A DNA stretch of 56,312 bases, taken from an uncultured Alphaproteobacteria bacterium (lineage in GTDB: Bacteria > Pseudomonadota > Alphaproteobacteria > HIMB59 > GCA-002718135). Made by a program: the position numbers and the translations under genes. The notes beneath the pieces are model-generated. The model saw nothing but the letters and a program-made list of their open reading frames with translations, was not told the DNA's origin and ran no database searches. Below, piece by piece: positions 8,915 through 17,241 of the stretch; positions within the stretch are counted from its first letter, which is position 1, and each line of letters begins with the position of its first letter. Location of the stretch: contig CABYBP010000004.1 in the NCBI GenBank assembly GCA_902517315.1, positions 1 to 56,312 of the forward strand, read 5' to 3'.

Positions 8915-9706
8915 ATGAATTTAGAAATACATAAATCAAAAAATATTTTAAAATTATTAAATACTGCTATAGATGCAGGTAAGGAAATTCAAAAAGTATA
9001 TAAAAAATCTTTTCATGTAGATATAAAAGATGATGATTCACCCATTACTGAAGCTGATATAAAATCAAATAATTTGATACTAAATAGATTGAAATCTTAT
9101 AGCCCTGATGTTCCTATATTAAGCGAAGAAAGTCTAGTAGAATGGCAAGAAAGAAAAACTTGGAATTCATATTGGTTAATAGATCCATTAGATGGAACTA
9201 AAGAATTTATAAAAAAAAATGATGAATTTACAGTTAATATTGCATTAATAAAAAATAACTCACCAATATTTGGCATTATATATGCGCCTGCTAAGTCTTT
9301 GCTTTATTATGCTTTAAAAAACAATGGTGCATATAAATTAATTACAGAGTCAAATATTGAATCAACTAAAGATTTTATAAAAATAAATTTAGTAAAAGAC
9401 AATGGCAATTTAACAAAGGTTATTGGTAGTCGAACACATTCTAATAGAGATTTTTATAATTGGGTAAATAATAATTGTAATAATTTTGAATTAATCCAAA
9501 TTGGTAGCTCTCTAAAATTTTGTTACTTAGCTGAAAGTAAAGCAAATATCTATCCAAGATTAGGTCCAACTTCAGAATGGGATATTGCTGCGGGACATAT
9601 TATTCTAGAAGAAGCTGGAGGATCAATTAAAGATCTTAATGAAAACAAATTACTATACAACACAAAAGAAAGTGTTATTAACCCTAATTTTATCGCTAAA
9701 ATTTAA
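8915..9706 (+). CDS. cysQ: 3'(2'),5'-bisphosphate nucleotidase CysQ
   Basis: A 263-residue inositol-monophosphatase-superfamily enzyme. CysQ removes the 3' phosphate from PAP (and PAPS), a by-product of sulfate activation and sulfotransfer. The metal-binding motifs are complete: EE at 71-72, DPLDGTKEF at 90-98, and EWDIAAGHIILEEAGG in the C-terminal half. Immediately downstream lies an APS-kinase-like P-loop protein, which strengthens the PAP(S) reading over inositol phosphatase. Eleven bases separate them. Confidence 0.88.
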   Translation: MNLEIHKSKNILKLLNTAIDAGKEIQKVYKKSFHVDIKDDDSPITEADIKSNNLILNRLKSYSPDVPILSEESLVEWQERKTWNSYWLIDPLDGTKEFIKKNDEFTVNIALIKNNSPIFGIIYAPAKSLLYYALKNNGAYKLITESNIESTKDFIKINLVKDNGNLTKVIGSRTHSNRDFYNWVNNNCNNFELIQIGSSLKFCYLAESKANIYPRLGPTSEWDIAAGHIILEEAGGSIKDLNENKLLYNTKESVINPNFIAKI

Positions 9707-9717
9707 ATTATAAACAT

Positions 9718-10131
9718 ATGAAAATACTTATTTGTGGTCTTCCTGGAGCTGGTAAAACTTGGTTATCAGAAAGGCTTATTAAAGTAATTGATAATTGTGC
9801 TTGGTATAATGCTGATGTAGTGAGGAAGTCAGCAAACGATTGGGATTTTACGATGGAAGGTAGAATACGACAAGCCAATAGAATGAAAACATTTGCTAAT
9901 TTCGAAAAACAAAATGGAAGATGGGTAATTTGTGACTTTGTAGCACCAACTGAAAAAGCCAGAGAAGCTTTCGGGCCTGATTTTGTAATCTGGCTTGATA
10001 CTATTAAAGAAGGTAGGTTCGAAGATACAAATAAAATGTTTGAACAACCAAATAAAACTGACATTAAAATAACCAAATTTTTATCAGATGAAGAAATTGA
10101 AAATCTAGCAAAGGAGATCAAAAATGTTTAA
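9718..10131 (+). CDS. APS-kinase-like P-loop kinase (small)
   Basis: A 137-residue protein with Walker A GLPGAGKT at 7-14, then YNADVVRKSANDWDFT, RIRQANRM and WVICDFVAPTEKAREAF. This order resembles adenylylsulfate kinase (CysC), which phosphorylates APS to PAPS, but the protein is shorter than normal CysC (about 200) and the usual DGD-xx-R becomes NAD-xx-R, so the phosphoryl acceptor may differ. Similar small kinases act on other nucleotide conjugates, for example the CDP-amidate kinase of Campylobacter capsule synthesis. Its 3' end overlaps the next gene by eight bases. Family assignment is reasonable; the substrate is unknown. Confidence 0.6.
   Translation: MKILICGLPGAGKTWLSERLIKVIDNCAWYNADVVRKSANDWDFTMEGRIRQANRMKTFANFEKQNGRWVICDFVAPTEKAREAFGPDFVIWLDTIKEGRFEDTNKMFEQPNKTDIKITKFLSDEEIENLAKEIKNV
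10111..10118 (+). promoter_or_regulatory. Near-perfect Shine-Dalgarno AAGGAGAT for the nucleotidyltransferase gene
   Basis: AAGGAGAT lies inside the end of the kinase gene, five bases before the ATG at 10124. Most genes in this window have only weak sites, so this strong one stands out and fixes the start of the downstream gene. Confidence 0.6.
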
Positions 10132-10519
10132 TTGGAAGAAACCAACAGTACAAATGTTAGGTAGATGGCAACCATGGCATGACGGACATACAGAATTATT
10201 TAAAAGGGCACTTCAGAAAACAGGACAGGTATGTATTATGTATCGTGATGTGGGAGGTGTAGATGCAGGAGTAGAAGGTCAAGCTGACAATCCATTTCAA
10301 TTCGAAGAAGTAAAAACAAAAATTAATGAAGGTTTAGCTCAACATGGTTTTACTGACGGAAAAGAATATGTAGTTGTTAAGGTTCCAAATATTGTTGATA
10401 TTTCTTATGGAAGAGGAGTTGGTTATTCATTTACAGAGCATGATTTAGGAAAAGAGATACATGATATCTCGGCAACAAAAATTAGAAATGAAATGAGAGT
10501 TAAAGGGGAAATAAAATAA
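10124..10519 (+). CDS. Small HxGH nucleotidyltransferase (cytidylyltransferase-like)
   Basis: A 131-residue Rossmann-like nucleotidyltransferase. The ATP/CTP-binding HxGH motif is HDGH at 19-22 in RWQPWHDGHTELF, and the second motif ISATKIR is at 115-121. Both motifs occur in glycerol-3-phosphate cytidylyltransferase, phosphopantetheine adenylyltransferase and, in variant form, ATP sulfurylase. It is translationally coupled to the P-loop kinase upstream, and cysQ precedes both. Together they could activate a small anionic compound as a nucleotide conjugate and phosphorylate it; that is inference. The strong ribosome-binding site and small compact size are reminiscent of phage-borne genes. Confidence 0.6.
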   Translation: MFNWKKPTVQMLGRWQPWHDGHTELFKRALQKTGQVCIMYRDVGGVDAGVEGQADNPFQFEEVKTKINEGLAQHGFTDGKEYVVVKVPNIVDISYGRGVGYSFTEHDLGKEIHDISATKIRNEMRVKGEIK

Positions 10520-10520
10520 G

Positions 10521-11840
10521 CTAAATTTTTTCTCCTGCTGGTTTTCCATATCCAACATTTTTTTTCCCATATCGTCTTACTCTTACATTACATTGTTCTG
10601 CATGACCTATAAAACCCTCTAAATGTGAAAGCCTAGATCCATATTCTCCGATGAGAGTTGCAGCTTCATCTGTCGTAATCTTTTGATAAGTGTGTGTTTT
10701 AATAAACTTACCAACCCATAAACCGCCAGTATATCTTCCAGCTTTTTTAGTAGGAAGTGTATGGTTAGTGCCTATCACTTTGTCACCGTTAGCAACATTA
10801 GTTCTAGCACCCAAAAATAAAGCACCATAAGACGTCATATTTTCTAAAAACCAATCATCTTTTTTAGTCATAACTTGAACGTGCTCTGAAGCTATTTCAT
10901 TTGCTTTAGATAACATCTCTTCATAGGTGTCACATAAAATAATTTCCCCATAATCTCTCCAGCTTATACTTGCTGTTTCTTTAGTTGGTAAAATTTCTAA
11001 AATTCTATCAATTTCTTTAATTGTTTCTTCTGCAAGTTTTCTTGAGTTTGTTATCATTACAGCTGGTGAATTATATCCATGCTCTGCTTGTCCTAATAGG
11101 TCAGTTGCACATATTTCACCATCAACTGTTTCATCTGCAATAACCATTGTTTCAGTTGGACCAGCAAATAAATCAATACCAACTCTACCATATAATTGTC
11201 TTTTTGCTTCAGCAACAAATGCATTGCCGGGTCCAACAAGCATATCAACAGATTTAATAGTTTCTGTACCAATAGCCATTGCGCCTACTCCTTGCATTCC
11301 TCCTAAAACATAAATTTCGTGAGCACCGCCCATTTTCATTGCTGTAACAACTGCTGGATTTGGTTTACCTTTAAAAGGTGGAGTAGTGGCTACAATTCTT
11401 GGTACACCAGCAACAGAGGCAGTAACAACTGACATATGGGCAGAAGCCACCATTGGAAATTTACCGGCCGGAACATAGCAACCTACTGCTTGTACAGGTA
11501 TATTCTTATGACCAAGAATAACACCTGGGTGCGTTTCTACTTCTAATTCATTTAAAGTTTTTAGTTGTGCTTCAGCAAATGTTCGTACTTGTTTTTGAGC
11601 AAATTTGATATCCTCTTTATCATCATCAGAGACTTCACTTACTAATTGATTAATTTGATCTTCAGATAACCTAAAGCTATCTGGTGAATAGTTATCAAAT
11701 TTTTGTGATAATTCTCTAATATGCTTATCACCATCTGATTCAATTTTTCTTAGTGTTTCCTCAACAATTTTTTTTACTTTATCATTGTCTTCAATTCTTT
11801 GTTTTTCATCTAAACCTTTTTTTAAATATTCAATTGCCAT
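10521..11840 (-). CDS. hpsN: HpsN-like sulfopropanediol 3-dehydrogenase (histidinol dehydrogenase family)
   Basis: A 439-residue member of the HisD family. The segments [30 protein letters not shown] and [12 protein letters not shown] depart from biosynthetic HisD (which has GAQAIAALAYGT and AGPSE) and match the HpsN subgroup, which oxidises 2,3-dihydroxypropane-1-sulfonate to sulfolactate with NAD+. The catalytic Glu-His (ASEHVQ) and the C-terminal histidine (HAEQ) are kept. There are no his genes nearby, while Xsc, a sulfolactate dehydrogenase and ComDE are in the window. It lies two bases after the SnoaL-like gene at 11843-12931 and so shares its promoter and the palindromic operator at 12967. 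Other HisD-like dehydrogenases of unknown substrate exist, so the specificity is a good inference, not proven. Confidence 0.65.
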   Translation of the reverse strand: MAIEYLKKGLDEKQRIEDNDKVKKIVEETLRKIESDGDKHIRELSQKFDNYSPDSFRLSEDQINQLVSEVSDDDKEDIKFAQKQVRTFAEAQLKTLNELEVETHPGVILGHKNIPVQAVGCYVPAGKFPMVASAHMSVVTASVAGVPRIVATTPPFKGKPNPAVVTAMKMGGAHEIYVLGGMQGVGAMAIGTETIKSVDMLVGPGNAFVAEAKRQLYGRVGIDLFAGPTETMVIADETVDGEICATDLLGQAEHGYNSPAVMITNSRKLAEETIKEIDRILEILPTKETASISWRDYGEIILCDTYEEMLSKANEIASEHVQVMTKKDDWFLENMTSYGALFLGARTNVANGDKVIGTNHTLPTKKAGRYTGGLWVGKFIKTHTYQKITTDEAATLIGEYGSRLSHLEGFIGHAEQCNVRVRRYGKKNVGYGKPAGEKI

Positions 11841-11842
11841 AA

Positions 11843-12931
11843 TTATTTTTTATGAATTAATTCAAATATATCAATACCTATTTGTTTCAAAATATAAGCT
11901 ATATCAATTGGTACCCAATTTTCACGAATTAAACCTTCGTGATGTAAATAAAAATCCATAACTCTCATTTCTACCATGACATTATTTGGCTCAAAGCCTA
12001 ACCAGTGATTAGAGCCGTACTTACTCTTAATACTATGCCATCCTCCAGTCATTGAATAATTACCATCTCCAATTTCAACATAATGACCTATTGTATTATA
12101 GTCTCTTTCTTTAAAAGTTAATCTAAATGGTAGCTGATGATGATCAACAAAACCTCTCAGACCCCTAGCTGTTCCAACTCCTGAGGGACCAAACCACATC
12201 ATTTTTGGATGCCAATATTTTTTTTGTTCATGATCATTAATCAAATTATATCTTATATTGTCTGTTGAAAAAGTTGACTCCATTTCAGGTTTTGTTCCTA
12301 AACTTATTTGCATTGTAAGTGATTGATGCAAAGACTTCATAGATAATTCTTTGTCTAAATTTGAATTATTTTCACCATCTCCAGTGATTGGTGGAGGCCA
12401 CATGCCTTCAGCTCCCAAAGATTTGTGAATTGGCCAATAACCAGCTTGACGAATAAAATCCACAGTATCAATTAAAATATACGATTTAATAATTTTATTA
12501 TTTGTTATTTGATGACAATGGCATGTTCTAAGGTAAATTGTCTTATTTGTGGGAGGTACACCTAACCATTGATTAATAAATGTTCCAGTAAGGTGACTTA
12601 TGTAGGAAACAAAAACTTTATCTTCATAAGCTCCACCAATTACAATATTATTTCTAATTTCTAGATCAGCAAATGCATTTTTAAGAGGTTCCCAAAGTTT
12701 ATTCTTAATTTCACCAATACCCTTAATTTCATTAATTGGATAAAAAGCATTTAGCTCTGCATTTTTGTGATAAAACTTTTCTAATTCTTTTTCTAAGTTT
12801 TCATTTGAAGATTCTACAATTTTTTTTAATAAATTTTTAAAATATACTTTATTTTTTATGTTTTGTTGTGGATCAAGATCAATATGTAAATTAGAATTTC
12901 TTTTTTTAACAACCTTTTCTAATGTTTCCAT
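11843..12931 (-). CDS. Tandem SnoaL/NTF2-like protein, family A
   Basis: A 362-residue protein made of two SnoaL/NTF2-like cone domains (about 40-190 and 215-355). The second domain carries the motif [15 protein letters not shown], with the pattern W-H-x3-x-W-x-G-P-x-G-x-G that recurs in the proteins at 16130, 18378 and 24635. It ends in a helix-rich segment ([20 protein letters not shown]) that its paralogs share. SnoaL-type folds include polyketide cyclases, epoxide hydrolases, isomerases and dehydratases. I cannot assign a reaction. First gene of a two-gene operon with the HpsN-like dehydrogenase, and divergent from the bicupin gene across a gap holding the shared palindrome. Confidence 0.75.
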   Translation of the reverse strand: METLEKVVKKRNSNLHIDLDPQQNIKNKVYFKNLLKKIVESSNENLEKELEKFYHKNAELNAFYPINEIKGIGEIKNKLWEPLKNAFADLEIRNNIVIGGAYEDKVFVSYISHLTGTFINQWLGVPPTNKTIYLRTCHCHQITNNKIIKSYILIDTVDFIRQAGYWPIHKSLGAEGMWPPPITGDGENNSNLDKELSMKSLHQSLTMQISLGTKPEMESTFSTDNIRYNLINDHEQKKYWHPKMMWFGPSGVGTARGLRGFVDHHQLPFRLTFKERDYNTIGHYVEIGDGNYSMTGGWHSIKSKYGSNHWLGFEPNNVMVEMRVMDFYLHHEGLIRENWVPIDIAYILKQIGIDIFELIHKK

Positions 12932-12966
12932 ACTTAATGATTAATACCTTTAAATAATAATTGATT

Positions 12967-12984
12967 TATTCAATATATTGAATA
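12967..12984. promoter_or_regulatory. Operator candidate 1: TATTCA-N6-TGAATA (perfect 18-base palindrome)
   Basis: TATTCA ATATAT TGAATA lies between the divergent SnoaL gene (11843-12931) and the bicupin gene (13020). The same arms with the same six-base spacing recur at 17171 and 19819, each in a divergent gap of this cluster. Probably bound by the LacI-family regulator at 18799-19797. A second imperfect copy with spacing 7 follows at 12986-13004. Confidence 0.7.
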
Positions 12985-13019
12985 TTATTCAATAAAAATG
13001 AATAAAATAATCCAACAAT

Positions 13020-13991
13020 ATGTCAATTAATATTACATCAAGACTAGCTAAATTCGATGACTTAGTTCCAAGTACCATTCCTTTTGTTGAGGGTAAATTA
13101 AAAGGTCATCAAAATAGAAAAAATTACTCTGTTATTGGACCAGGGGTAAGTGAAGATGCAAAACAAAATGTAAAAATTGCAGAAGCTCATGGATTTAACA
13201 TTGGCGCTGTAAGTGCAGCACCCATGAATGGTTCTGGTTTACATAGTCACACAACGGCTGAAGTATTTATTATACACTCAGGTGCTTGGCGCTTCTACTG
13301 GGGAGTTGATGGGACAGAAGGAGAAGTAATATTATATAAAGGGGATGTCGCTTCTTTTCCAACAAATATGTTTAGAGGATTTCAAAATGTGAGTGATGAA
13401 GAAGCTCTAATGTTTGTTGTTTTAGGTGAAAATGATCCTGGAGTGATTACATGGACACCAAAATTATTAAAAGAGGCTAAAAAATCAGGAATGGTTCTAC
13501 TTGATGATAATTCTTTAATTGATACTGAAAAAAATAAAATAGTAGATGAAAATAAAATCATTAAACCATTACAAGATAAAGAACTTGAAACTTTTGATCA
13601 TTACACATCTTCAGAAATTGAAAAATTTGTCATACGTTTAAGTGATAGAGATAAATATTTAGTTGATGATGAACATTTTAATTCTAATAAAATAATTAAT
13701 TATCTTGATCAATTTAATATCCATAATAAGTCATTTGATCCTTATATTCCTCATAAAACTGGATTTAGTCTTTCTCTGCTTAATGGAAAAAATGCTCATG
13801 TACACGAATATACACTTGAGAAATCAGAAGTATTACATTGCTTGTCTGGTAGTTGGGAAATTAATTGTGATGGACAAAAAGTTGTAATTAACTCAAGAGA
13901 TACCTTTTCAGTACCAAAAGATGTAACAAGATCTATAAAACAGATAAGCGAAAATGATGGAAGCTTGTTTATAATAAGACAAACTAATTAG
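13020..13991 (+). CDS. Bicupin protein
   Basis: A 323-residue protein with two cupin barrels. The N-terminal barrel (about 55-150) has metal-ligand type residues H75, H77 and E81 in GLHSHTTAEVFII, followed by SGAWRFYWG and GDVASFP. The C-terminal barrel (about 245-320) has AHVHEYTLEKSEVLHCLSG and RDTFSVP. The layout resembles bicupin dioxygenases and sugar-phosphate or keto-sugar isomerases, but no specific family is certain. It heads a three-gene run with the SnoaL-like gene 11 bases downstream and the MetE-like gene, and is preceded by the shared operator. Confidence 0.75.
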   Translation: MSINITSRLAKFDDLVPSTIPFVEGKLKGHQNRKNYSVIGPGVSEDAKQNVKIAEAHGFNIGAVSAAPMNGSGLHSHTTAEVFIIHSGAWRFYWGVDGTEGEVILYKGDVASFPTNMFRGFQNVSDEEALMFVVLGENDPGVITWTPKLLKEAKKSGMVLLDDNSLIDTEKNKIVDENKIIKPLQDKELETFDHYTSSEIEKFVIRLSDRDKYLVDDEHFNSNKIINYLDQFNIHNKSFDPYIPHKTGFSLSLLNGKNAHVHEYTLEKSEVLHCLSGSWEINCDGQKVVINSRDTFSVPKDVTRSIKQISENDGSLFIIRQTN

Positions 13992-14002
13992 ATAATTTAC
14001 AT

Positions 14003-14995
14003 ATGAAGGGTTTTGATAATAAGTTCAAAGATTTACCTGATTATATTTTAAAAATTACGTATCAAATTTGGGAAAATAATGATGTTGAAGCAATAAGAGA
14101 TTATTATGCTGATACTCCTAATGTTAGCATACCCACTCCCACAAGATCTCCTTCAGGAGTAATATATGGTGCCGCACCAGTAATTGAAAGCACTTACGCT
14201 AGTAAAAAACTTTTTCCAGACAGAACTCTTTTGGGAGAAGATGTAATTTGGACTGGTAATAATGAAGAAGGATATTTTTCTTCTCATCGAATATTGTCAA
14301 CTTCTACGCACTCTGTTGACGGTATGTATGGACAGGCAACTGGAAAAAAATTGTATTATAGAACTATTGCTGATTGTGCATGTATGAATAATCAAGTTTA
14401 TGATGAGTGGCTTGTTAGAGACCAAGGAGCGATTGTTAGGCAAATTGGATTAGATCCTAAAGAGTTTGCTAATAATTTAATTAATGACGAAGGAGGTCCA
14501 GAAAAAGCGAGTAAACCTTTTGATGAAAATACTCCTCTTAAATCAATTTACACATCACCCATATTAGCTTCTGGTAATTGTGGTGAGACTTATGCAAATC
14601 TACTAACATCAATTATGAATATTAATTTAGAGAAAACAATTAATGATAATTATGATAGGGCAGTTCAACAATTCCAACCTGGCGGCAACACATACTATGG
14701 TAATGATGAGGTTATTAAATTCTGGAAACAATTAAGAAATGCCTTTCCAAACTCTCTATTCTCTATTGATCATATTGCTTTTACTGAAGAAATTAATCAA
14801 CCTAAAAAAGCTTCAGTTAGATGGTCTTTAGTTGGGAAACATGAAGGTAATGGTATTTTTGGTAAAGCATCTAATGCAAAGATATATGTAATGGGCATTA
14901 ACCATGTTGAATTTGGACCAAGAGGTATTAAAAATGAATGGGTTTTGTATGATGAAACCATGATTTGGAAACAAATTTTATTAAAAACTGGATAG
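14003..14995 (+). CDS. Tandem SnoaL/NTF2-like protein, family B
   Basis: A 330-residue protein with two NTF2-like domains (about 8-155 and 190-328). Its start, MKGFDNKFKDLPDYILKITY followed by QIWENNDVEAIRDYY, is closely matched by the internal MKGFEEQYKNIVDYI segment of the protein at 17242, so the two are paralogs (family B), distinct from family A. The second domain ends in HVEFGPRGIKNEWVLYDETMIWKQI. The function is unknown; predicted cytosolic, with no signal peptide. Sits between the bicupin and MetE-like genes with gaps of 11 and 6 bases. Confidence 0.75.
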   Translation: MKGFDNKFKDLPDYILKITYQIWENNDVEAIRDYYADTPNVSIPTPTRSPSGVIYGAAPVIESTYASKKLFPDRTLLGEDVIWTGNNEEGYFSSHRILSTSTHSVDGMYGQATGKKLYYRTIADCACMNNQVYDEWLVRDQGAIVRQIGLDPKEFANNLINDEGGPEKASKPFDENTPLKSIYTSPILASGNCGETYANLLTSIMNINLEKTINDNYDRAVQQFQPGGNTYYGNDEVIKFWKQLRNAFPNSLFSIDHIAFTEEINQPKKASVRWSLVGKHEGNGIFGKASNAKIYVMGINHVEFGPRGIKNEWVLYDETMIWKQILLKTG

Positions 14996-15001
14996 AATAA
15001 T

Positions 15002-16129
15002 ATGTCATCAATTCAAACAACACATGTAGGAAGCCTACCTCGATCAAAAGAATTATCTAAATTTTTATTTGCAAAAGATAAAGGTGAAAATTTTAATCAA
15101 AGTAATTTTGATAATATTTTAAAGGACAATGTTGAAAAAGTTGTGAAACAACAAATTGATGTTGGAATTGACTTTGTCAGCGATGGTGAAATGAGTAAAA
15201 TTAGTTATGCTACTTATATTAAAGATAGAATTGATGGATTTTCGGGTGAAAGTGAAAGAAGAGCACCCGCGGACCTTGATGACTTCCCTGAATATAAAGA
15301 AAAGATTGCCAAGAGTGGAGGCACTCCTACCTATACAAGGCCCTGCTGTACAAAAGAGCTTAAGCTAAAAGATGAGAACTCTCTCATTAATGATTTAACT
15401 AATTTTAAAAGTTCACTCAATAAAAATAATCATCACAAAGCATTTATGAATGCTGCTTCTCCAGGTGTAATCAATGTATTTATGCCCAACAAATTTTATA
15501 ATTCTGAAGAAGAATATTTAGATAAGCTATCCAATATAATGGCCAAAGAATATGAAACTATTACAAAATCAGAAATCCAAGTTCAGTTGGATTGCCCTGA
15601 TCTTGCACTCGCTAGGCATATGAATTTTAAAGATTTATCTGAAGACGAATTTATTAAAAGAGCAGAAATACAAATTGAATGTTTGAATGCAGCTTTGGAA
15701 AATGTTGATGTTGAGAAAACAAGAATGCATATATGCTGGGGTAACTATGAAGGACCTCATACTCATGACATTGCTTTAGAGAAAATTTTACCTATTATTC
15801 TAAAATCTAAAATAAAATATTTCTTAATTGAATCTTCAAACCCTAGACACTCACATGAATGGAAGGTTTTTCAAGATATCAAATTACCAAAAGATAAAAT
15901 TTTAGTCCCAGGTGTTATTGATTCTACCTCTAATTTTGTAGAACATCCTGAAGTTGTGGCTGATCGATTAATTCAATATTCTACGGTAATTCCTAAAGAT
16001 CAATTAATGGCTGGTACAGATTGTGGTTTTAGTACATTTGCTGGCTTTGGAAAAATTGATGAAAGAATTTGTTATGAAAAGCTTCATGCATTAGTTGAGG
16101 GTACTAAACTTGCTTCAAAAGTTATCTAA
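15002..16129 (+). CDS. MetE C-terminal-like zinc protein (EaCoMT-like)
   Basis: A 375-residue UROD/MetE-fold barrel. It opens with TTHVGSLPRSKEL and has a complete MetE-type zinc site: H243 and C245 (HICWGNYEGPH), E277 (IESSNPR) and C341 (GTDCGFS). It lacks the N-terminal half of full methionine synthase. The HICWGNYEGPH form and the length resemble epoxyalkane:coenzyme M transferase and its many uncharacterised relatives, which activate a thiol at zinc. As part of the bicupin-SnoaL transcript it is more likely a catabolic thiol/alkyl transferase or lyase than a methionine synthase. The thiol and substrate are unknown. Confidence 0.75.
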   Translation: MSSIQTTHVGSLPRSKELSKFLFAKDKGENFNQSNFDNILKDNVEKVVKQQIDVGIDFVSDGEMSKISYATYIKDRIDGFSGESERRAPADLDDFPEYKEKIAKSGGTPTYTRPCCTKELKLKDENSLINDLTNFKSSLNKNNHHKAFMNAASPGVINVFMPNKFYNSEEEYLDKLSNIMAKEYETITKSEIQVQLDCPDLALARHMNFKDLSEDEFIKRAEIQIECLNAALENVDVEKTRMHICWGNYEGPHTHDIALEKILPIILKSKIKYFLIESSNPRHSHEWKVFQDIKLPKDKILVPGVIDSTSNFVEHPEVVADRLIQYSTVIPKDQLMAGTDCGFSTFAGFGKIDERICYEKLHALVEGTKLASKVI

Positions 16130-17134
16130 TTACTGATTTAAAAATTTTGCTCTTTCCAAAAGATCAACTCCTAGTATTTTTAAAAAATGTAAATGATCTA
16201 TAAAAATCCAATTTTCAGCTAATTTATCACCATCTCTTCGATATAAATCTACAACTCTCATTTCAGACTCAATTTCACTAGCATTTGTTAAGCCTAAATA
16301 TTCTCCCTTAGGTTTCATAATTAAATTTGGCCAACCAAACCAACCACCTAAATCATCTTCAGCACTACTTAGTATATGTCCATTAAATCTTACAAATTCT
16401 AACCCATCTTGAAATGGCTTAGTATGTCCTTTTTGATAACCATCGATTGTATATGATGCTCCAATACCTCCTGGCCCCCACCAAATCATATCATTATGCC
16501 AATCAAGTTCTAATTCTTCTTTATAAGATTGCATTTTAGACCCTTTGACAAGGCGGTCTCGCATTCTATGGATAAGATCTAACGTTTTTTGACTTTCATT
16601 TTGATTAGAAGTATTAAATTTTAAACCTTTATGATTCATTGGTCCTGGTGTTACACAAACGAAACCTGAAGATTCAGGAATTATAGAAAGACCTAGTTGC
16701 TGCATAAAATTCATTACATCTAAAAAAATAGCTCCTTCAGTAATTTTATTATTTTCAACTTTATAAAATTCTGCAAATCGTAACAAAATAGATTTATAAT
16801 TAGGCTTAAGACCTAAAAAAGATTTATTAAATACACCCATGAAATGACCCATACTTGAAATCCAATTACTTTCATTCTTATCAAGCGAATTTATACCTGC
16901 ATAAAATATATCTAATCGACGTTGTATAGGTGAGAATGAATCTTTAATTGGTCTCCAAAGATTATTTGCAACAATATCTGCACTACCTAACTCGTTGAAA
17001 GGATGGGTACACTTCATATTAAAATCTTCTGATACATATTTAGAAATAACTTCTGTTAAAGACTCAATGTCGCAACTATCTATTTCACTAAAATAATCTA
17101 ATACTAATTTTTTTTCAGCTTGAAGATCAGTCAT
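16130..17134 (-). CDS. Tandem SnoaL/NTF2-like protein, family A
   Basis: A 334-residue two-domain NTF2-like protein. The second domain has WHNDMIWWGPGGIGASY, matching the family A motif, and later GGWFGWPNLIMKPKGEYLG and RRDGDKLAENWIFIDHLHFL, which parallel the proteins at 11843 and 24635. It has no signal peptide and is monocistronic on the minus strand. Its start is divergent from the family B gene at 17242 across 107 bases that contain the shared palindrome. It ends abutting the MetE-like gene. Function unknown. Confidence 0.75.
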   Translation of the reverse strand: MTDLQAEKKLVLDYFSEIDSCDIESLTEVISKYVSEDFNMKCTHPFNELGSADIVANNLWRPIKDSFSPIQRRLDIFYAGINSLDKNESNWISSMGHFMGVFNKSFLGLKPNYKSILLRFAEFYKVENNKITEGAIFLDVMNFMQQLGLSIIPESSGFVCVTPGPMNHKGLKFNTSNQNESQKTLDLIHRMRDRLVKGSKMQSYKEELELDWHNDMIWWGPGGIGASYTIDGYQKGHTKPFQDGLEFVRFNGHILSSAEDDLGGWFGWPNLIMKPKGEYLGLTNASEIESEMRVVDLYRRDGDKLAENWIFIDHLHFLKILGVDLLERAKFLNQ

Positions 17135-17170
17135 TAAATTTGAATTATATTAATAAAGTAAAAAAGACAA

Positions 17171-17188
17171 TATTCATTTTTTTGAATA
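17171..17188. promoter_or_regulatory. Operator candidate 2: TATTCA-N6-TGAATA
   Basis: TATTCA TTTTTT TGAATA lies in the divergent gap between SnoaL genes 16130-17134 and 17242-18381. The arms and spacing are identical to the sites at 12967 and 19819. A weaker repeat TTTCA...TGAAA follows at 17192-17207. Confidence 0.7.
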
Positions 17189-17241
17189 AAATTTCATTGC
17201 TTTGAAATATTTTTAAATGTATCTCAAAGTAAATACAAATT

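Noticed and set aside
9708..10121. Minus-strand open frame of 137 codons opposite the P-loop kinase
   Set aside because: The plus-strand frame has Walker A and family motifs and overlaps its partner correctly; the reverse frame has no recognisable domain.
10521..11840. Annotation as biosynthetic histidinol dehydrogenase (hisD)
   Set aside because: No his genes are nearby and the motif blocks ([18 protein letters not shown]) differ from biosynthetic HisD; the HpsN subgroup fits better.
12986..13004. Second TATTCA...TGAATA site next to operator 1
   Set aside because: The spacing is seven, not six, and the DNA is so AT-rich that a chance partial copy is likely; mentioned only as a possible weak site.
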